A stretch of DNA of 44,649 nt from Bacillus sp. ISL-18. Its GTDB lineage: Bacteria > Bacillota > Bacilli > Bacillales > Cytobacillaceae. The DNA lies in assembly GCF_018613415.1 (NCBI RefSeq), contig NZ_JAGGQG010000021.1, positions 1-44,649 on the forward strand, written 5' to 3'. This document shows positions 32,773-41,051 of this stretch, one piece after another (position 1 is the first letter of the stretch; each line of letters opens with the position of its first letter). A program made the position numbers and the translations under genes. The notes under the pieces were generated by a model. The model did no database searches and had not been told where the DNA came from. It saw nothing but the letters and a program-made list of their open reading frames with translations.

Positions 32773-34764
32773 TTAGAACAACGTTAGTTGTTCATATCTA
32801 ACTTCATTGTTGAAAATATCTAAATTATTTTCTTTTTCATTGATACAATTGTTCCCCACTAACACTCTTAATTTATCCAGCTTTTCAATGGCTATTTTAT
32901 TCAGATTTAGTCTTTCCAGGAGAGCCCTTATTGTTGCTGTTTTTGTTGCGTGTATCAGCTTGTGAACGTCTGATTTGATTAACGTTAGGTTTTGGTAGCT
33001 GTCATCACGTGTTATATGCCACGGTATTTTATGATGACAACGCATGTCTAATAAATCTAACTGCTCGCCAGTTACCGAACATTTTCCGTTCTGAGCCACA
33101 TAAAGCGACAAACGATTGTCGTTGTATTCTACCGTCGCTCTACCTATTAGTATAGGGTGTTCTCGTAACCATTTAAGTTCTGTTTCGGATACGTTTGTTA
33201 GGTTCTTATGAATTAACTTTCGTCCTTCTTCAGTGTACTTGTTGATGGTATTACGTTTCATCATTGGATTTTTATTTCTAACATCGGCGAGATGAAGTAT
33301 TGGACTTTTCATGAGGTATCGAATGTATCTGTTCTTTCGTTTAGTATACTTCACTATCCCTTTGTCTTTGCCCCTATATTCCCCATATCTAGTAAAACCA
33401 TTAGTATACTTGTCGTTCGGCTTGCTTTTTGGAAATCGGTTGTACATTTGTTTCTGTAGATCGTAACCTACTCTTTTCAAGTCTAGGTTCAAATGCGTAG
33501 CGATTTCATAATAATTATGTATCCCAATTATCATGCTGTTGTACTTTGCGATTTCCTTAATGCAGTTTGAGCTGTTGGGGGTTTTTTGTATCTTTTTAAT
33601 TTGCTCAGCTAGTTTCGCTTTCGCTGTCTTTATTGCTTTTGGGGACATGTGTGTTTCCGCCATGTACTTTGTTGCACCTATTTTTGTTTTGCCTTTTTTA
33701 GTTGCTTTAAGCGTGAACCCTAAGAATTCACTTTTTTGCTTCTTTAAGTTTGTTACCTTTGATTTCTCTTTTGAGATTGGCAACTTTAGGCGCTCTTCTA
33801 GCCACATTTGCACAGCTTTAAATATTTTCTCTGCGTTGCTTCGTGTGGCTGTGAAGATTTTGAAATCATCTACGTAACGTACAATGTACATTGGCTTCAA
33901 CTTTGTTTTCTTCAAGGCTCTGTTGTCTCTACCTGTTCTACCTTCTTTGTTTTTATATTTAAAGCTATGTCGGGTTTTCGCTGTTTCCCATTGGTCACTT
34001 ATCCACCAGTCAAACTCATTTAGGTTGACGTTAGCTAATAAGGGACTGAGTATCCCCCCTTGAGGGGTTCCTTTTGTTGGGTTGACGATTGTCCCATCTT
34101 CCAATTGTATTGGTGCCTTTAATATCTTTCGTAGTATAATAAGTAGCTGTTTGTCTTGTATCCCGAGCGTCCATAATTGACGCATCAGTTTTACATGATT
34201 TACTTCATCGAAGAAACCTTTAATGTCCACATCAACCACATACATTAGGTTTGTTTGGTTTATCTTGAAGTTTGCATCTGCGATAGCGTGTTCTGCACTT
34301 CTGTTTGGTCTAGAACCGTAGCTTCTAGTGTTAAATTTAGCTTCACAGATTGGTTCCAAGACTTGCAATATACATTGTTGGATGAGTCTATCCCAAAGCG
34401 ATGGTATTCCGAGCGGTCTCGTTTTCCCATTTGGTTTTGGAATTTCCCTCCTGCGAACTTTGCTTGGTTGGTAGTTGTTAAAGCGATTTTCTATTTTCTT
34501 TAGAAGTTGGTCTTGGGACATCCGTTCAATCGTCTCAATAGTTATTCTATCCACCGAAGGTGTGTAACTTCCTTTGTTTCGCTTAATATTTCTGTAAGCA
34601 AGAAGGATGTTATCCTTTGACGTGATAATTCTCATGAGATGTTTAAACTTTTTCCCTTCATTAGACTTTATGTACAATTCATCAAACACTGCTTGCATAC
34701 CATAGTACTCTGCATACCTGTTTTTATTGTCCTTAAGTATCCTGTCCTCAGATTTTTCATTCAT
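32773..34764 (-). CDS. ltrA: Group II intron reverse transcriptase/maturase with HNH endonuclease
   Basis: A 663-residue multifunctional intron protein. Reverse transcriptase motifs run from about 45 to 350: NILLAYRNIKRNKGSYTPSV, RPLGIPSLWDRLIQQCILQV, YGSRPNRSAEHAIADA, VDVDIKGFFDEVNH, GTPQGGILSPLLANVNLNEF and the active site YIVRYVDDFKIF. The maturase X domain follows (about 370-480). A C-terminal HNH nuclease (about 540-620) has CSVTGEQLDLLDMRCHHKIP and LIKSDVHKLIH. No stop or shift is seen. It should splice its own intron and drive retrohoming. It may also help the neighbouring outer intron, whose own maturase is broken, though maturases are usually specific. Confidence 0.95.
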   Translation of the reverse strand: MNEKSEDRILKDNKNRYAEYYGMQAVFDELYIKSNEGKKFKHLMRIITSKDNILLAYRNIKRNKGSYTPSVDRITIETIERMSQDQLLKKIENRFNNYQPSKVRRREIPKPNGKTRPLGIPSLWDRLIQQCILQVLEPICEAKFNTRSYGSRPNRSAEHAIADANFKINQTNLMYVVDVDIKGFFDEVNHVKLMRQLWTLGIQDKQLLIILRKILKAPIQLEDGTIVNPTKGTPQGGILSPLLANVNLNEFDWWISDQWETAKTRHSFKYKNKEGRTGRDNRALKKTKLKPMYIVRYVDDFKIFTATRSNAEKIFKAVQMWLEERLKLPISKEKSKVTNLKKQKSEFLGFTLKATKKGKTKIGATKYMAETHMSPKAIKTAKAKLAEQIKKIQKTPNSSNCIKEIAKYNSMIIGIHNYYEIATHLNLDLKRVGYDLQKQMYNRFPKSKPNDKYTNGFTRYGEYRGKDKGIVKYTKRKNRYIRYLMKSPILHLADVRNKNPMMKRNTINKYTEEGRKLIHKNLTNVSETELKWLREHPILIGRATVEYNDNRLSLYVAQNGKCSVTGEQLDLLDMRCHHKIPWHITRDDSYQNLTLIKSDVHKLIHATKTATIRALLERLNLNKIAIEKLDKLRVLVGNNCINEKENNLDIFNNEVRYEQLTLF

Positions 34765-35526
34765 GGTCTATCACCTTCCTTCACGAGAATTTAGGTGACC
34801 TTTTGAGTCTCACCAGAATCCATGCAAGGATTGAATGATGGATATTCCTTCCATAATTTTCGACTTGTGGCTGTTCCTCCTTCTCTCATTACAAGAGCCA
34901 TCATGGGTTGTGCCACTACTTTCATCGGTCATTAAAAACAGTTCCCTCGTTTACACGTTTCCTGTTTAACTTGAAGTGCCCCTCGCTCTAACGAGCAACG
35001 TTGACAGCTTCCGACGTTCCTTTCCGATTATCATTGTTTCAACTTAGGTGTCTCCTTTTCCCCGTGTCTAGCTCCGCAGCCTGTAACTGCGTTAGGATTT
35101 ACTCTCCGAATGAAAATTTCAATCCTTTAGACAAGCGATATTTTCACGCCCGATTCATTTCTAAATCGTACTTCTGTCGAGGTTTACCTTCAGAGATTCG
35201 TCAGCCGTTGGTACGACATTCTCACCATATTTAAACGACAGAGAGTATTCACTACAATTCCATTGGGTTTATTACTCCCTTTGGCTTTCGGTTACCTTAT
35301 CGGCACTTCGGTAGTTTCTACCTTCATTACCCAGCTATGGTTGCCCTAGCCGACTGCAATCGACTGGAGGTTAGGGTATCTTACTGGAGAAGTTTCAAGG
35401 CGTTACCCTATCTTTTCATTCTCTCATCGAAAAAGTTGTTCTCTTTGTAACTTTTATTTGAGCTACTCAGAGCGGTTCTCTCCCTATAAAGTTATTAGCC
35501 TTATTTTTGAGAACAACGTCTCGCAC
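34765..35526 (-). ncRNA. Inner intron RNA, domains I-III
   Basis: About 760 bases between the 5' end and the maturase gene hold no protein gene. They are expected to form ribozyme domains I-III. Conserved landmarks shared with the outer intron include GTCTAAAG near the EBS1 loop (35125-35132; outer 32579-32586) and CACCTAAGTT further on. The short plus-strand open frames here are not genes. Confidence 0.7.
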
Positions 35527-36018
35527 CATTCAGAAGTTCGTCAGCTTAACCTTTTATTTTAGGTTTATTCACATTCTCACCATATTCATTCAACTCAAGC
35601 ATCATGATTTACACCACCCCCGCGGGTAGGCTTTCGTCAGCCAAACTGATACGGTAAATTCTTACGCCTTTTTGCCGAGCTTATAACACTATTATTCTTA
35701 CTAAATCTAGTGCTATTCGACTCAGAGAGAACCCTTCAAGACGTTACTCTATCATTTGATTCTTCGATATAACCCTTCAGTTCCGTAAGGAACTGTCTAA
35801 CCTTTACCTGAATAATGTGACCATTCTCAATTTAAGTTAGAAACATTTCGCACAACAATCGCACCCGTTAGTTGAATATAGACTTAAATGATTAGTTCCT
35901 ATTTCTTTTCCATATATAATTAGTAATTTTTACAGTGGGGGAGTTTGCGTGTTACAATTAAATTTGGTCAGGGGATTGAAGCTCTTGGCTAATTTTTTAC
36001 CGAGGATGATTATTTGTA

Positions 36019-36168
36019 ATGAACCTAATTCCTATCTTTCTCCGTGAACTTGAACGATTAAAAAATGATTATTCAAAATGCGATATTCCACAAGTCAAAG
36101 AATTGATTCAAAATGATATAAAATTATTAATTGAAGCGTGTGGCGTCTTGGGAGAAGAAGAGAATTAG
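36019..36168 (+). CDS. Small hypothetical protein, 49 residues
   Basis: The frame reads MNLIPIFLRELERLKNDYSK, then CDIPQVKELIQNDIKLLIEA and CGVLGEEEN. It is amphipathic and predicted helical, with no signal or membrane segment. GAGGATG lies 10 bases before the ATG, a moderate ribosome site. The codon use looks natural for a Bacillus gene. I do not recognise it. It starts about 170 bp from the intron's upstream end. It could also be a chance frame. Confidence 0.5.
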   Translation: MNLIPIFLRELERLKNDYSKCDIPQVKELIQNDIKLLIEACGVLGEEEN

Positions 36169-36418
36169 ATGTTTAAAAAACCTTATAGAACATTTCTTGA
36201 AATAAGCCAAAAGATACTCGGTTTATTTTTTTTTGTCACCCTTTGCATTAAATGGTCATCTTTTAATTTTTTTCTTTTTTCAAATAAACTGCCAGTTAGT
36301 AGCATAAGAAAAAGCTGCCTAATCGACAGCTCTGTTTTATCACAAAAGAACCACTAACATAACAAAATATTGGAAATTAGGTTATAGCATAATGGTATAT
36401 CCATTCTGATGAAACTGC

Positions 36419-36493
36419 CTATATAAATCCAGGCATACCTCCCATGCCCATTCCAGGGAAACCACCCATACCCATTCCAAACATTCTTTCCAT
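36419..36493 (-). CDS. Gly/Met-rich micropeptide, 24 residues
   Basis: GAGGAGGAG followed by ATAAAA and ATG is a very strong ribosome site. The frame encodes MERMFGMGMGGFPGMGMG, then GMPGFI and a stop. The repeated GMGMGG(F/M)PG pattern is clearly not random. It has no charge after residue 3 and no membrane-length segment. Short Gly/Met-rich peptides of this type occur in spore formers and may be spore or coat associated, but I cannot assign a role. A standard gene caller would miss it. Confidence 0.62.
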   Translation of the reverse strand: MERMFGMGMGGFPGMGMGGMPGFI

Positions 36494-36688
36494 TTTTATC
36501 TCCTCCTCAAATTGTTTCAAAAATAATGTATGTGTCCATGTTGAAAGAGGAATAGATATTTGCCTATATTATTAAGTGCATTCATTCTTGGTCGTAATTT
36601 TATTTACGATATAGTTATAACTCATCATTATGACAGCTTGATCTGCAACTCTTGCACCCAGTTAGTTAAAGTGTATTGTTTCACAAAC

Positions 36689-37264
36689 TTATTTTTTCCT
36701 GCGTTCCATTGATTTTGAGTAACCAAAACAATCTCTAAATAACTTTCTACCAATATATTGTTGGAAATTATTGTATTTATATCTGTAATATTCGTTCCAA
36801 TAGCTAATCATTCTATTATAGCTTTTGCAAAACGCCTCAATATTTTCAATACAAAATTTCTTAATCCGTTCTGTATCCTGTTCTTTTAAAATATCATAAG
36901 TCATTTCTAATATTTCTACGACATATTCATCACAGATTTTTACGATATAAGGAATAGCCCAATCTTCATAATCCATCTGAAGCAACGAATACATATGCCT
37001 TTGGCGAACAAGTCCATCACAACTTCTTGAATATATGCAATGCAAAATCATTTTTTGTCGTTCACTTAAATTGTCTATAACTTCATCTGAACTATCAATG
37101 TAGTAGATACGATAGGGAAACCTAATTACGTTATTATCTTGAAAATATTGAATAATATCCTGAGACACACCAATAGTGACATTATTATAAGTTTTATTTG
37201 GTATCAATCCAACCGCTTTAGTAACATCATCTCTCAAATAGTTTGGAAACCCCTCTTGAAACAT
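36689..37264 (-). CDS. Hypothetical protein, 191 residues
   Basis: I do not recognise a family. The protein begins MFQEGFPNYLRDDVTKAVGL and has RIYYIDSSDEVIDNLSERQK in the middle. Its C-terminal half is rich in Tyr, Arg and Lys (NRMISYWNEYYRYKYNNFQQ and then YIGRKLFRDCFGYSK). No signal peptide or membrane segment is seen. It looks like a cytosolic mainly alpha-helical protein. The frame is open with natural codon use. The presumed start has only a weak upstream purine stretch (AAGGTTGTGATTGT). The neighbours give no clue to function. Confidence 0.7.
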   Translation of the reverse strand: MFQEGFPNYLRDDVTKAVGLIPNKTYNNVTIGVSQDIIQYFQDNNVIRFPYRIYYIDSSDEVIDNLSERQKMILHCIYSRSCDGLVRQRHMYSLLQMDYEDWAIPYIVKICDEYVVEILEMTYDILKEQDTERIKKFCIENIEAFCKSYNRMISYWNEYYRYKYNNFQQYIGRKLFRDCFGYSKSMERRKK

Positions 37265-37486
37265 ACAATCACAACCTTGCTTCCCATAATTTAAAAAATG
37301 TGTAGTTCAACTAAATGCCCAGTTACTCGAATAAGAAAAAAGCATTACCGTTGTTCTAGTAATGCACAGTTAGTTTAACAACACCCCCGAGATTTCTGAT
37401 TCCGAAAAAAATTTTTTTGATCGATTTGGGTATTTGACCCGACTGATTTTGTGGAAAAGGGGGTATCTTTCCTATCCAGCTCGTCA

Positions 37487-37575
37487 AGGATTCGAAATTT
37501 GAACCTCGAATGTGCGGTACACCAGGCATAGTGCTATATGGCCTCATGGCTTTGTTCGTGATAGGGTGGCTCCCC
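37487..37575 (+). repeat. ~90-bp repeat, copy 1
   Basis: It begins AGGATTC and contains TGTGCGGTACACCAGGCATA, GCTATAT and GTGATAGGGTGGCTCCCC. A second copy in the same orientation lies at 38261-38350. The last 65 bp match closely at both ends and poorly in the middle. The two copies flank the His-rich gene at 37637. Confidence 0.72.
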
Positions 37576-37636
37576 CTTGTCCAAAAAGAAAGACCGCTGT
37601 GTACGCTAGAAACGATCTTACGTGCTTATTCTAATG

Positions 37637-38164
37637 TTAGCTGCTGCTTTCATCATGGTGGTGATGATGGTGTTCGTCATGAACTTGCACGAAGTCTTCA
37701 TGTCGGAAGAACATAGTCGGTTCTGAGACATCAAGTGAACTACCATCTGATGAGAATCCGCCTGTGACGCTGACTTCAATGAGATCGCCTGATTCTTCAA
37801 CATCTCCACTTACTGTAACGATTAAAGCACGTGGATCGCCTGATGCTGTTGCAGTGGTGTCTGTGATCGGAATTGGAGTGAATACAGGAACAGCAACCCC
37901 CCCAGCCGTGTTTGGAGGCAAGGTCATAGGGTTCGGAGGTACCAGCACGATTATTGGTTCCGGAGGAACAAGCGGCCCCGGAGGAAAAATAACTTGGTCG
38001 ATTCGTACCGTGGCGGTTAGAGTCCGATTTGTCTGGTTACTGAGTGTTACGATTACAATATTGCAGGGACTTGGTGGATGATGGGTAAAGATAGGAATAA
38101 GAAAAGGTCCCGTACGTAAAGTCGCTATAAAAAACACATCCTTTCGAAATTTATAATTTTTCAA
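37637..38164 (-). CDS. Hypothetical His-tailed protein, possibly spore surface
   Basis: The open frame encodes up to 175 residues. The best ribosome site (GAAAGGATG) sits 8 bases before an ATA codon at 38128, so the real start may be that ATA (giving ATLRTGPFLIPIF) or a nearby GTG at 38137. The TTG at 38164 has no ribosome site. The protein is rich in Pro, Thr and Val (FPPGPLVPPEPIIVLVPPNP) with beta-strand pattern (NIVIVTLSNQTNRTLTATV). It ends in a His-rich tail (EDFVQVHDEHHHHHHDESSS) that could bind metal. Composition resembles Bacillus spore-surface proteins, but no family is certain. It is flanked by two related repeats. Confidence 0.65.
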   Translation of the reverse strand: MKNYKFRKDVFFIATLRTGPFLIPIFTHHPPSPCNIVIVTLSNQTNRTLTATVRIDQVIFPPGPLVPPEPIIVLVPPNPMTLPPNTAGGVAVPVFTPIPITDTTATASGDPRALIVTVSGDVEESGDLIEVSVTGGFSSDGSSLDVSEPTMFFRHEDFVQVHDEHHHHHHDESSS

Positions 38165-38260
38165 TCAATATAGTAAATGCAAAAAGTAAGGGATTTGAAA
38201 GGGACAAGTTATGGAGTTAATAAACACATTTTCTGGGGCTACTATGCGTTTTGAACCTTC

Positions 38261-38350
38261 AGGATTCCAAGTTTTTACGATCGTGTGTGCGTTACACCAG
38301 GCATAAGGCTATATTAAGGGTGGGTCTGTCTTGTGATAGGGTGGCTTCCC
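38261..38350 (+). repeat. ~90-bp repeat, copy 2
   Basis: It begins AGGATTC and contains TGTGCGTTACACCAGGCATA, GCTATAT and GTGATAGGGTGGCTTCCC. Over the 65 bp from 38286, the first 28 bases and the last 20 match copy 1 with few changes. It lies 126 bp before the serine recombinase gene, so it may be a recombination site or a dispersed repeat family. Confidence 0.72.
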
Positions 38351-38475
38351 GTACTCCTTCTGATACCCTAAATAGTTTCATAACTTAAAAGTTTTGACAC
38401 CGGAATGAAAAGGCAGTATTATCAAGGTATCAAACAGTGTCATTACTTAGGTTCATAAATAGAGGGGGAAAAACA

Positions 38476-39036
38476 ATGAAATATGGCTATGCCAGGGTGA
38501 GCACGATCCAGCAAGACTTAGAATCACAGCTACGAACGTTAAAGAACGAAGGTTGTGACGTAATCTACTTTGAGAAGTTTACAGGTACGAAGGCAGAGCG
38601 GCCAAAGTTTAAAGAGGTTCTTTCAAAACTAGTAGAAGGCGACACACTGGTAGTCACGAAATTAGACCGCTTTGCTCGTTCAACTGTCGATGCAATTAAT
38701 ACTATAAAAGCGTTATTCGAAAGAGGCGTAAAGGTGCACGTTTTGAATATGGGATTGGTCGAGGACACGCCTACTGGAAGGTTAATACTAACGATTATGA
38801 GCGGTTTCGCAGAGTTTGAGAGAGATATGATCGTAGAGCGGACACAAGAAGGTAAGGCAATCGCCAGGCAACGTGAAGACTTTCGAGAAGGTCGACCTAA
38901 TAAATTCACAAAGAAGCAAATTCATCATGCTTTACAGTTGTTAGCGACACACTCTTACACGCAAGTTGAGGATTTAACCGGAATATCGAAAAGTACGTTG
39001 ATCCGATCCAAAAAGAAGTTACAAGCAACAGAATGA
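38476..39036 (+). CDS. Serine recombinase (resolvase/invertase)
   Basis: The ATG at 38476 follows AGAGGGGG. The 186-residue enzyme has the catalytic domain with nucleophile Ser in YGYARVST (about residue 9), then the usual LDRFARSTVDAINTIKALFE, GRLILTIMSGFAEFERDMIV and ERTQEGKAIARQ helix. A C-terminal helix-turn-helix follows (QVEDLTGISKSTLIRSKKKL). Length and order fit the Tn3 resolvase/Pin invertase group. It cuts DNA at paired sites and inverts or deletes the segment between. Two repeat copies of the same orientation lie just upstream, with a single gene between them. It may instead be the relic of a transposon or plasmid resolution system. Confidence 0.93.
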   Translation: MKYGYARVSTIQQDLESQLRTLKNEGCDVIYFEKFTGTKAERPKFKEVLSKLVEGDTLVVTKLDRFARSTVDAINTIKALFERGVKVHVLNMGLVEDTPTGRLILTIMSGFAEFERDMIVERTQEGKAIARQREDFREGRPNKFTKKQIHHALQLLATHSYTQVEDLTGISKSTLIRSKKKLQATE

Positions 39037-39289
39037 TGTAGAAATGTTTCTCCTGTAAATGCCTTTACCATATCTGGCAAAGGTTTTATCCTATTTATAT
39101 GAATTCGCTTATTTGACGTTTGGTAGTGCCTTCCGAACAGTTGATGTTTCCTAGAGTGTTGGATCACCATTCCGAGTCCCCAAGGTATCGAAGGTGTTCG
39201 TATATGTATTTGGTCATCTTAGGCTACATAAAAACAAGTTTATTCGAAAAGAATATACCTATATATATTTTTTTGAAGGAGTTCGGAAT

Positions 39290-40309
39290 ATGACTGAAAA
39301 CCGTATTAGCCTAACATCGTCAGAAATCGCTAGTACTTGGACTGGCTATATGAACGATAGTATGGCTAAGTGCATTCTTGGATATTTTCTAGTACATGTT
39401 GAAGACTCAGATATAAGGCCTATTATACAATTTGCATATGATCTTACAGTTTCTCATATAGAAAAACTAACTCATCTTTTCGAAGAAGAAGATTTGCCAT
39501 TACCAACAGGATTTACTAACGAAGATGTCAATTTAAATGCTCCTCGCCTATATACTGATTCATTTATGCTGACTTACATAAACCACATGGCAAAGGCTGG
39601 GTTACTTGCTTATAGTGGACTCGTTTCCATGAGTGCAAGAAAAGATGTAAGGGGTTATTTTATGGAAGGACTAAAAGAAACGTCCGATTTATTCGACAGA
39701 AGTTCTGATGTCGCACTTTCTAAAGGATTGTTTGTAAGAGCACCGTATATTGTATACCCAACAAAGACTGATTACGTAGATAGCAAAAGTTATTTAAGTG
39801 GTTTTTCTCTTTTCAGTAAGCAACGCCCTTTAAATTCACTTGAAATATCTCATCTTTATATGAACATTCAAACCAATCTAATAGGTAGTCATCTTTCTAT
39901 TAGTTTTGCTCAAACATCACCGAGAAAAAATATACAAAAGTGGATGCTAAGAGGTAACGATATTTCAAAAAAGCATGTGCAGATTTTTTCTGCAACTCTA
40001 CTCGACAATGATATACAACCACCAGCTTCATCAGATGTTGCTATAACAAATTCAACTACACCGCCATTCTCAGACAAATTAACCATGTCTCATATGGTAT
40101 TGTTAAGTGCGACTGGTTCAGGAAATTACGCAACTGCAGCGGCGGCAAGTCAAAGAACAGACCTTTTTCTAAATTATGAACGCTTATCGCTAGAAGTCGC
40201 TCAGTATGCAAAGGACGGAGTTAACATCATGATTGATAACAAATGGCTAGAACAACCACCTGGAACTACCGATAAACAAAAACTATCCCAAACAAAAGAC
40301 ACCGAATAA
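39290..40309 (+). CDS. DUF3231 family protein (CotF-like)
   Basis: The ATG at 39290 is chosen because GAAGGAG lies 9 bases before it. The 339-residue protein consists of two related ferritin-like four-helix repeats, each near 165 residues. Motifs are LTSSEIASTWTGYMNDSMAK with HVEDSDIRP in the first, and LNSLEISHLYMNIQTNLIGS with DISKKHVQIF in the second. DUF3231 proteins are common in Bacillaceae and related to spore coat protein CotF; their role is not established. Several copies per genome are usual. The gene appears intact with natural codon use and lies after the recombinase without an obvious shared promoter. Confidence 0.9.
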   Translation: MTENRISLTSSEIASTWTGYMNDSMAKCILGYFLVHVEDSDIRPIIQFAYDLTVSHIEKLTHLFEEEDLPLPTGFTNEDVNLNAPRLYTDSFMLTYINHMAKAGLLAYSGLVSMSARKDVRGYFMEGLKETSDLFDRSSDVALSKGLFVRAPYIVYPTKTDYVDSKSYLSGFSLFSKQRPLNSLEISHLYMNIQTNLIGSHLSISFAQTSPRKNIQKWMLRGNDISKKHVQIFSATLLDNDIQPPASSDVAITNSTTPPFSDKLTMSHMVLLSATGSGNYATAAAASQRTDLFLNYERLSLEVAQYAKDGVNIMIDNKWLEQPPGTTDKQKLSQTKDTE

Positions 40310-41051
40310 TTAAAGTTTATGACTGTTACTTCAATAAGGGTGTCGCCTTTTCTTATTTAGGGATACGACAATTTAGTCTAGTTACTGTCACTGGATTTCT
40401 GGTCGGTATTGATAACATCGTATCCTTCAGCGTATTAAAGCACGGTAGATATCTCGAAACCCAGTTTTAACAACGCTTTATCGTAATAAAGTAAGTTAAG
40501 TCGCCTCCTCGAAGTTTTACCATAAGTGACGTTTTCAATGTCATATTGTCAAGTGTTTTTACTTTACACCATATCCTAAAACACCTTTCAAACGCTTGGT
40601 ACATCTAGGTTGTGTATTCGCTAATCCATAGACCCCGAGGTTTCCAGGAACGCCATTTTCGGTCAAGCTGCATCAAGTGTATTTCTATAAATCGATGGAA
40701 GCCGTCGATGAGTCGGATCAGAAGCTAATCAAAAATCCTGTACATTGTAGATGGACATTCACAACGCAATGGTTAACTTCTGTACAAACAACGTAATTAT
40801 ACTTGCTGGCTTAACATTTAATCGTAAGACGTCTTAAACTTCGCTGACGCTCAGTTGAATCCTGCTTAGGCAGTCTTCTATTAAAACTACACCGTTAGTA
40901 TTTTATAGATGTTACTGAAGCTAATATGCTTTAGTTACATCACCGAGCCGTCAGGCGAAGGTTATAACGTCATATACTTTCTCTTAAGACCTATACGCCT
41001 CTAACCCTTGATACAACTGGGTTTTCAGACGATTTTAGCACGGCCCTCTTG
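40310..41051. other. Gene-free 740-bp stretch
   Basis: I find no coding sequence, RNA gene or clear terminator here. Base composition is even and the text shows many short TAA/TAG-containing frames in all directions. It may be decayed phage or plasmid DNA next to the broken helicase. No replication-origin-type repeats are visible. Confidence 0.5.

Larger units (their letters stand above)
32598..35526 (-). mobile_element. Inner group II intron, apparently complete
   Basis: The 5' end GTGCG (35522-35526) and the 3' end TTACCTAT (ending at 32598) match those of the outer intron. EBS1 (CATTCGGAG, minus strand, 35104-35112) pairs over nine bases, two of them G-U, with the exon end TTCTGAATG (35527-35535). 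Domain V is at 32663-32696, and a domain VI stem with a GGAA loop and basal GCTGA/TTAGT follows. The host exon is domain I of another group II intron: the sequence GCTGACGAA-TTCTGAA just before the junction resembles the inner intron's own GCTGACGAATCTCTGAAG. All parts including the maturase gene appear intact, so it may be mobile. Confidence 0.85.
30336..35853 (-). mobile_element. Outer group II intron, interrupted by an inner intron
   Basis: The intron runs on the minus strand from a GTGCG 5' end (35849-35853) to a TTACCTAT 3' end at 30336. Its domain I carries another complete group II intron (32598-35526). Without it the outer intron is about 2.6 kb. Support: domain V at 30379-30412; a maturase gene in domain IV; and a candidate EBS1 (AACAAT, 32568-32573) that pairs fully with the six exon bases ATTGTT just before the 5' end (35854-35859). 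A second GTGCG at 35864 is possible but fits the pairing less well. It inserted between the MerR terminator and small genes at 36019, apparently not in a gene. Confidence 0.82.

Noticed and set aside
33533..34503. Plus-strand open frames inside the inner maturase gene
   Set aside because: They lie opposite conserved reverse transcriptase motifs and show no start signals, so they are shadows.
35001..35234. Plus-strand frame of 77 codons within the inner intron
   Set aside because: It overlaps the ribozyme domain I region with the EBS1 loop; composition and context argue for structured RNA and not protein.
36169..36357. Plus-strand frame of 62 codons directly after the 49-residue gene
   Set aside because: No ribosome site; low-complexity Phe/Ser-rich text typical of AT-rich noncoding DNA.
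40310..41051. Plasmid replication origin
   Set aside because: I looked for iterons, DnaA boxes and AT-rich repeats and saw none that stand out.
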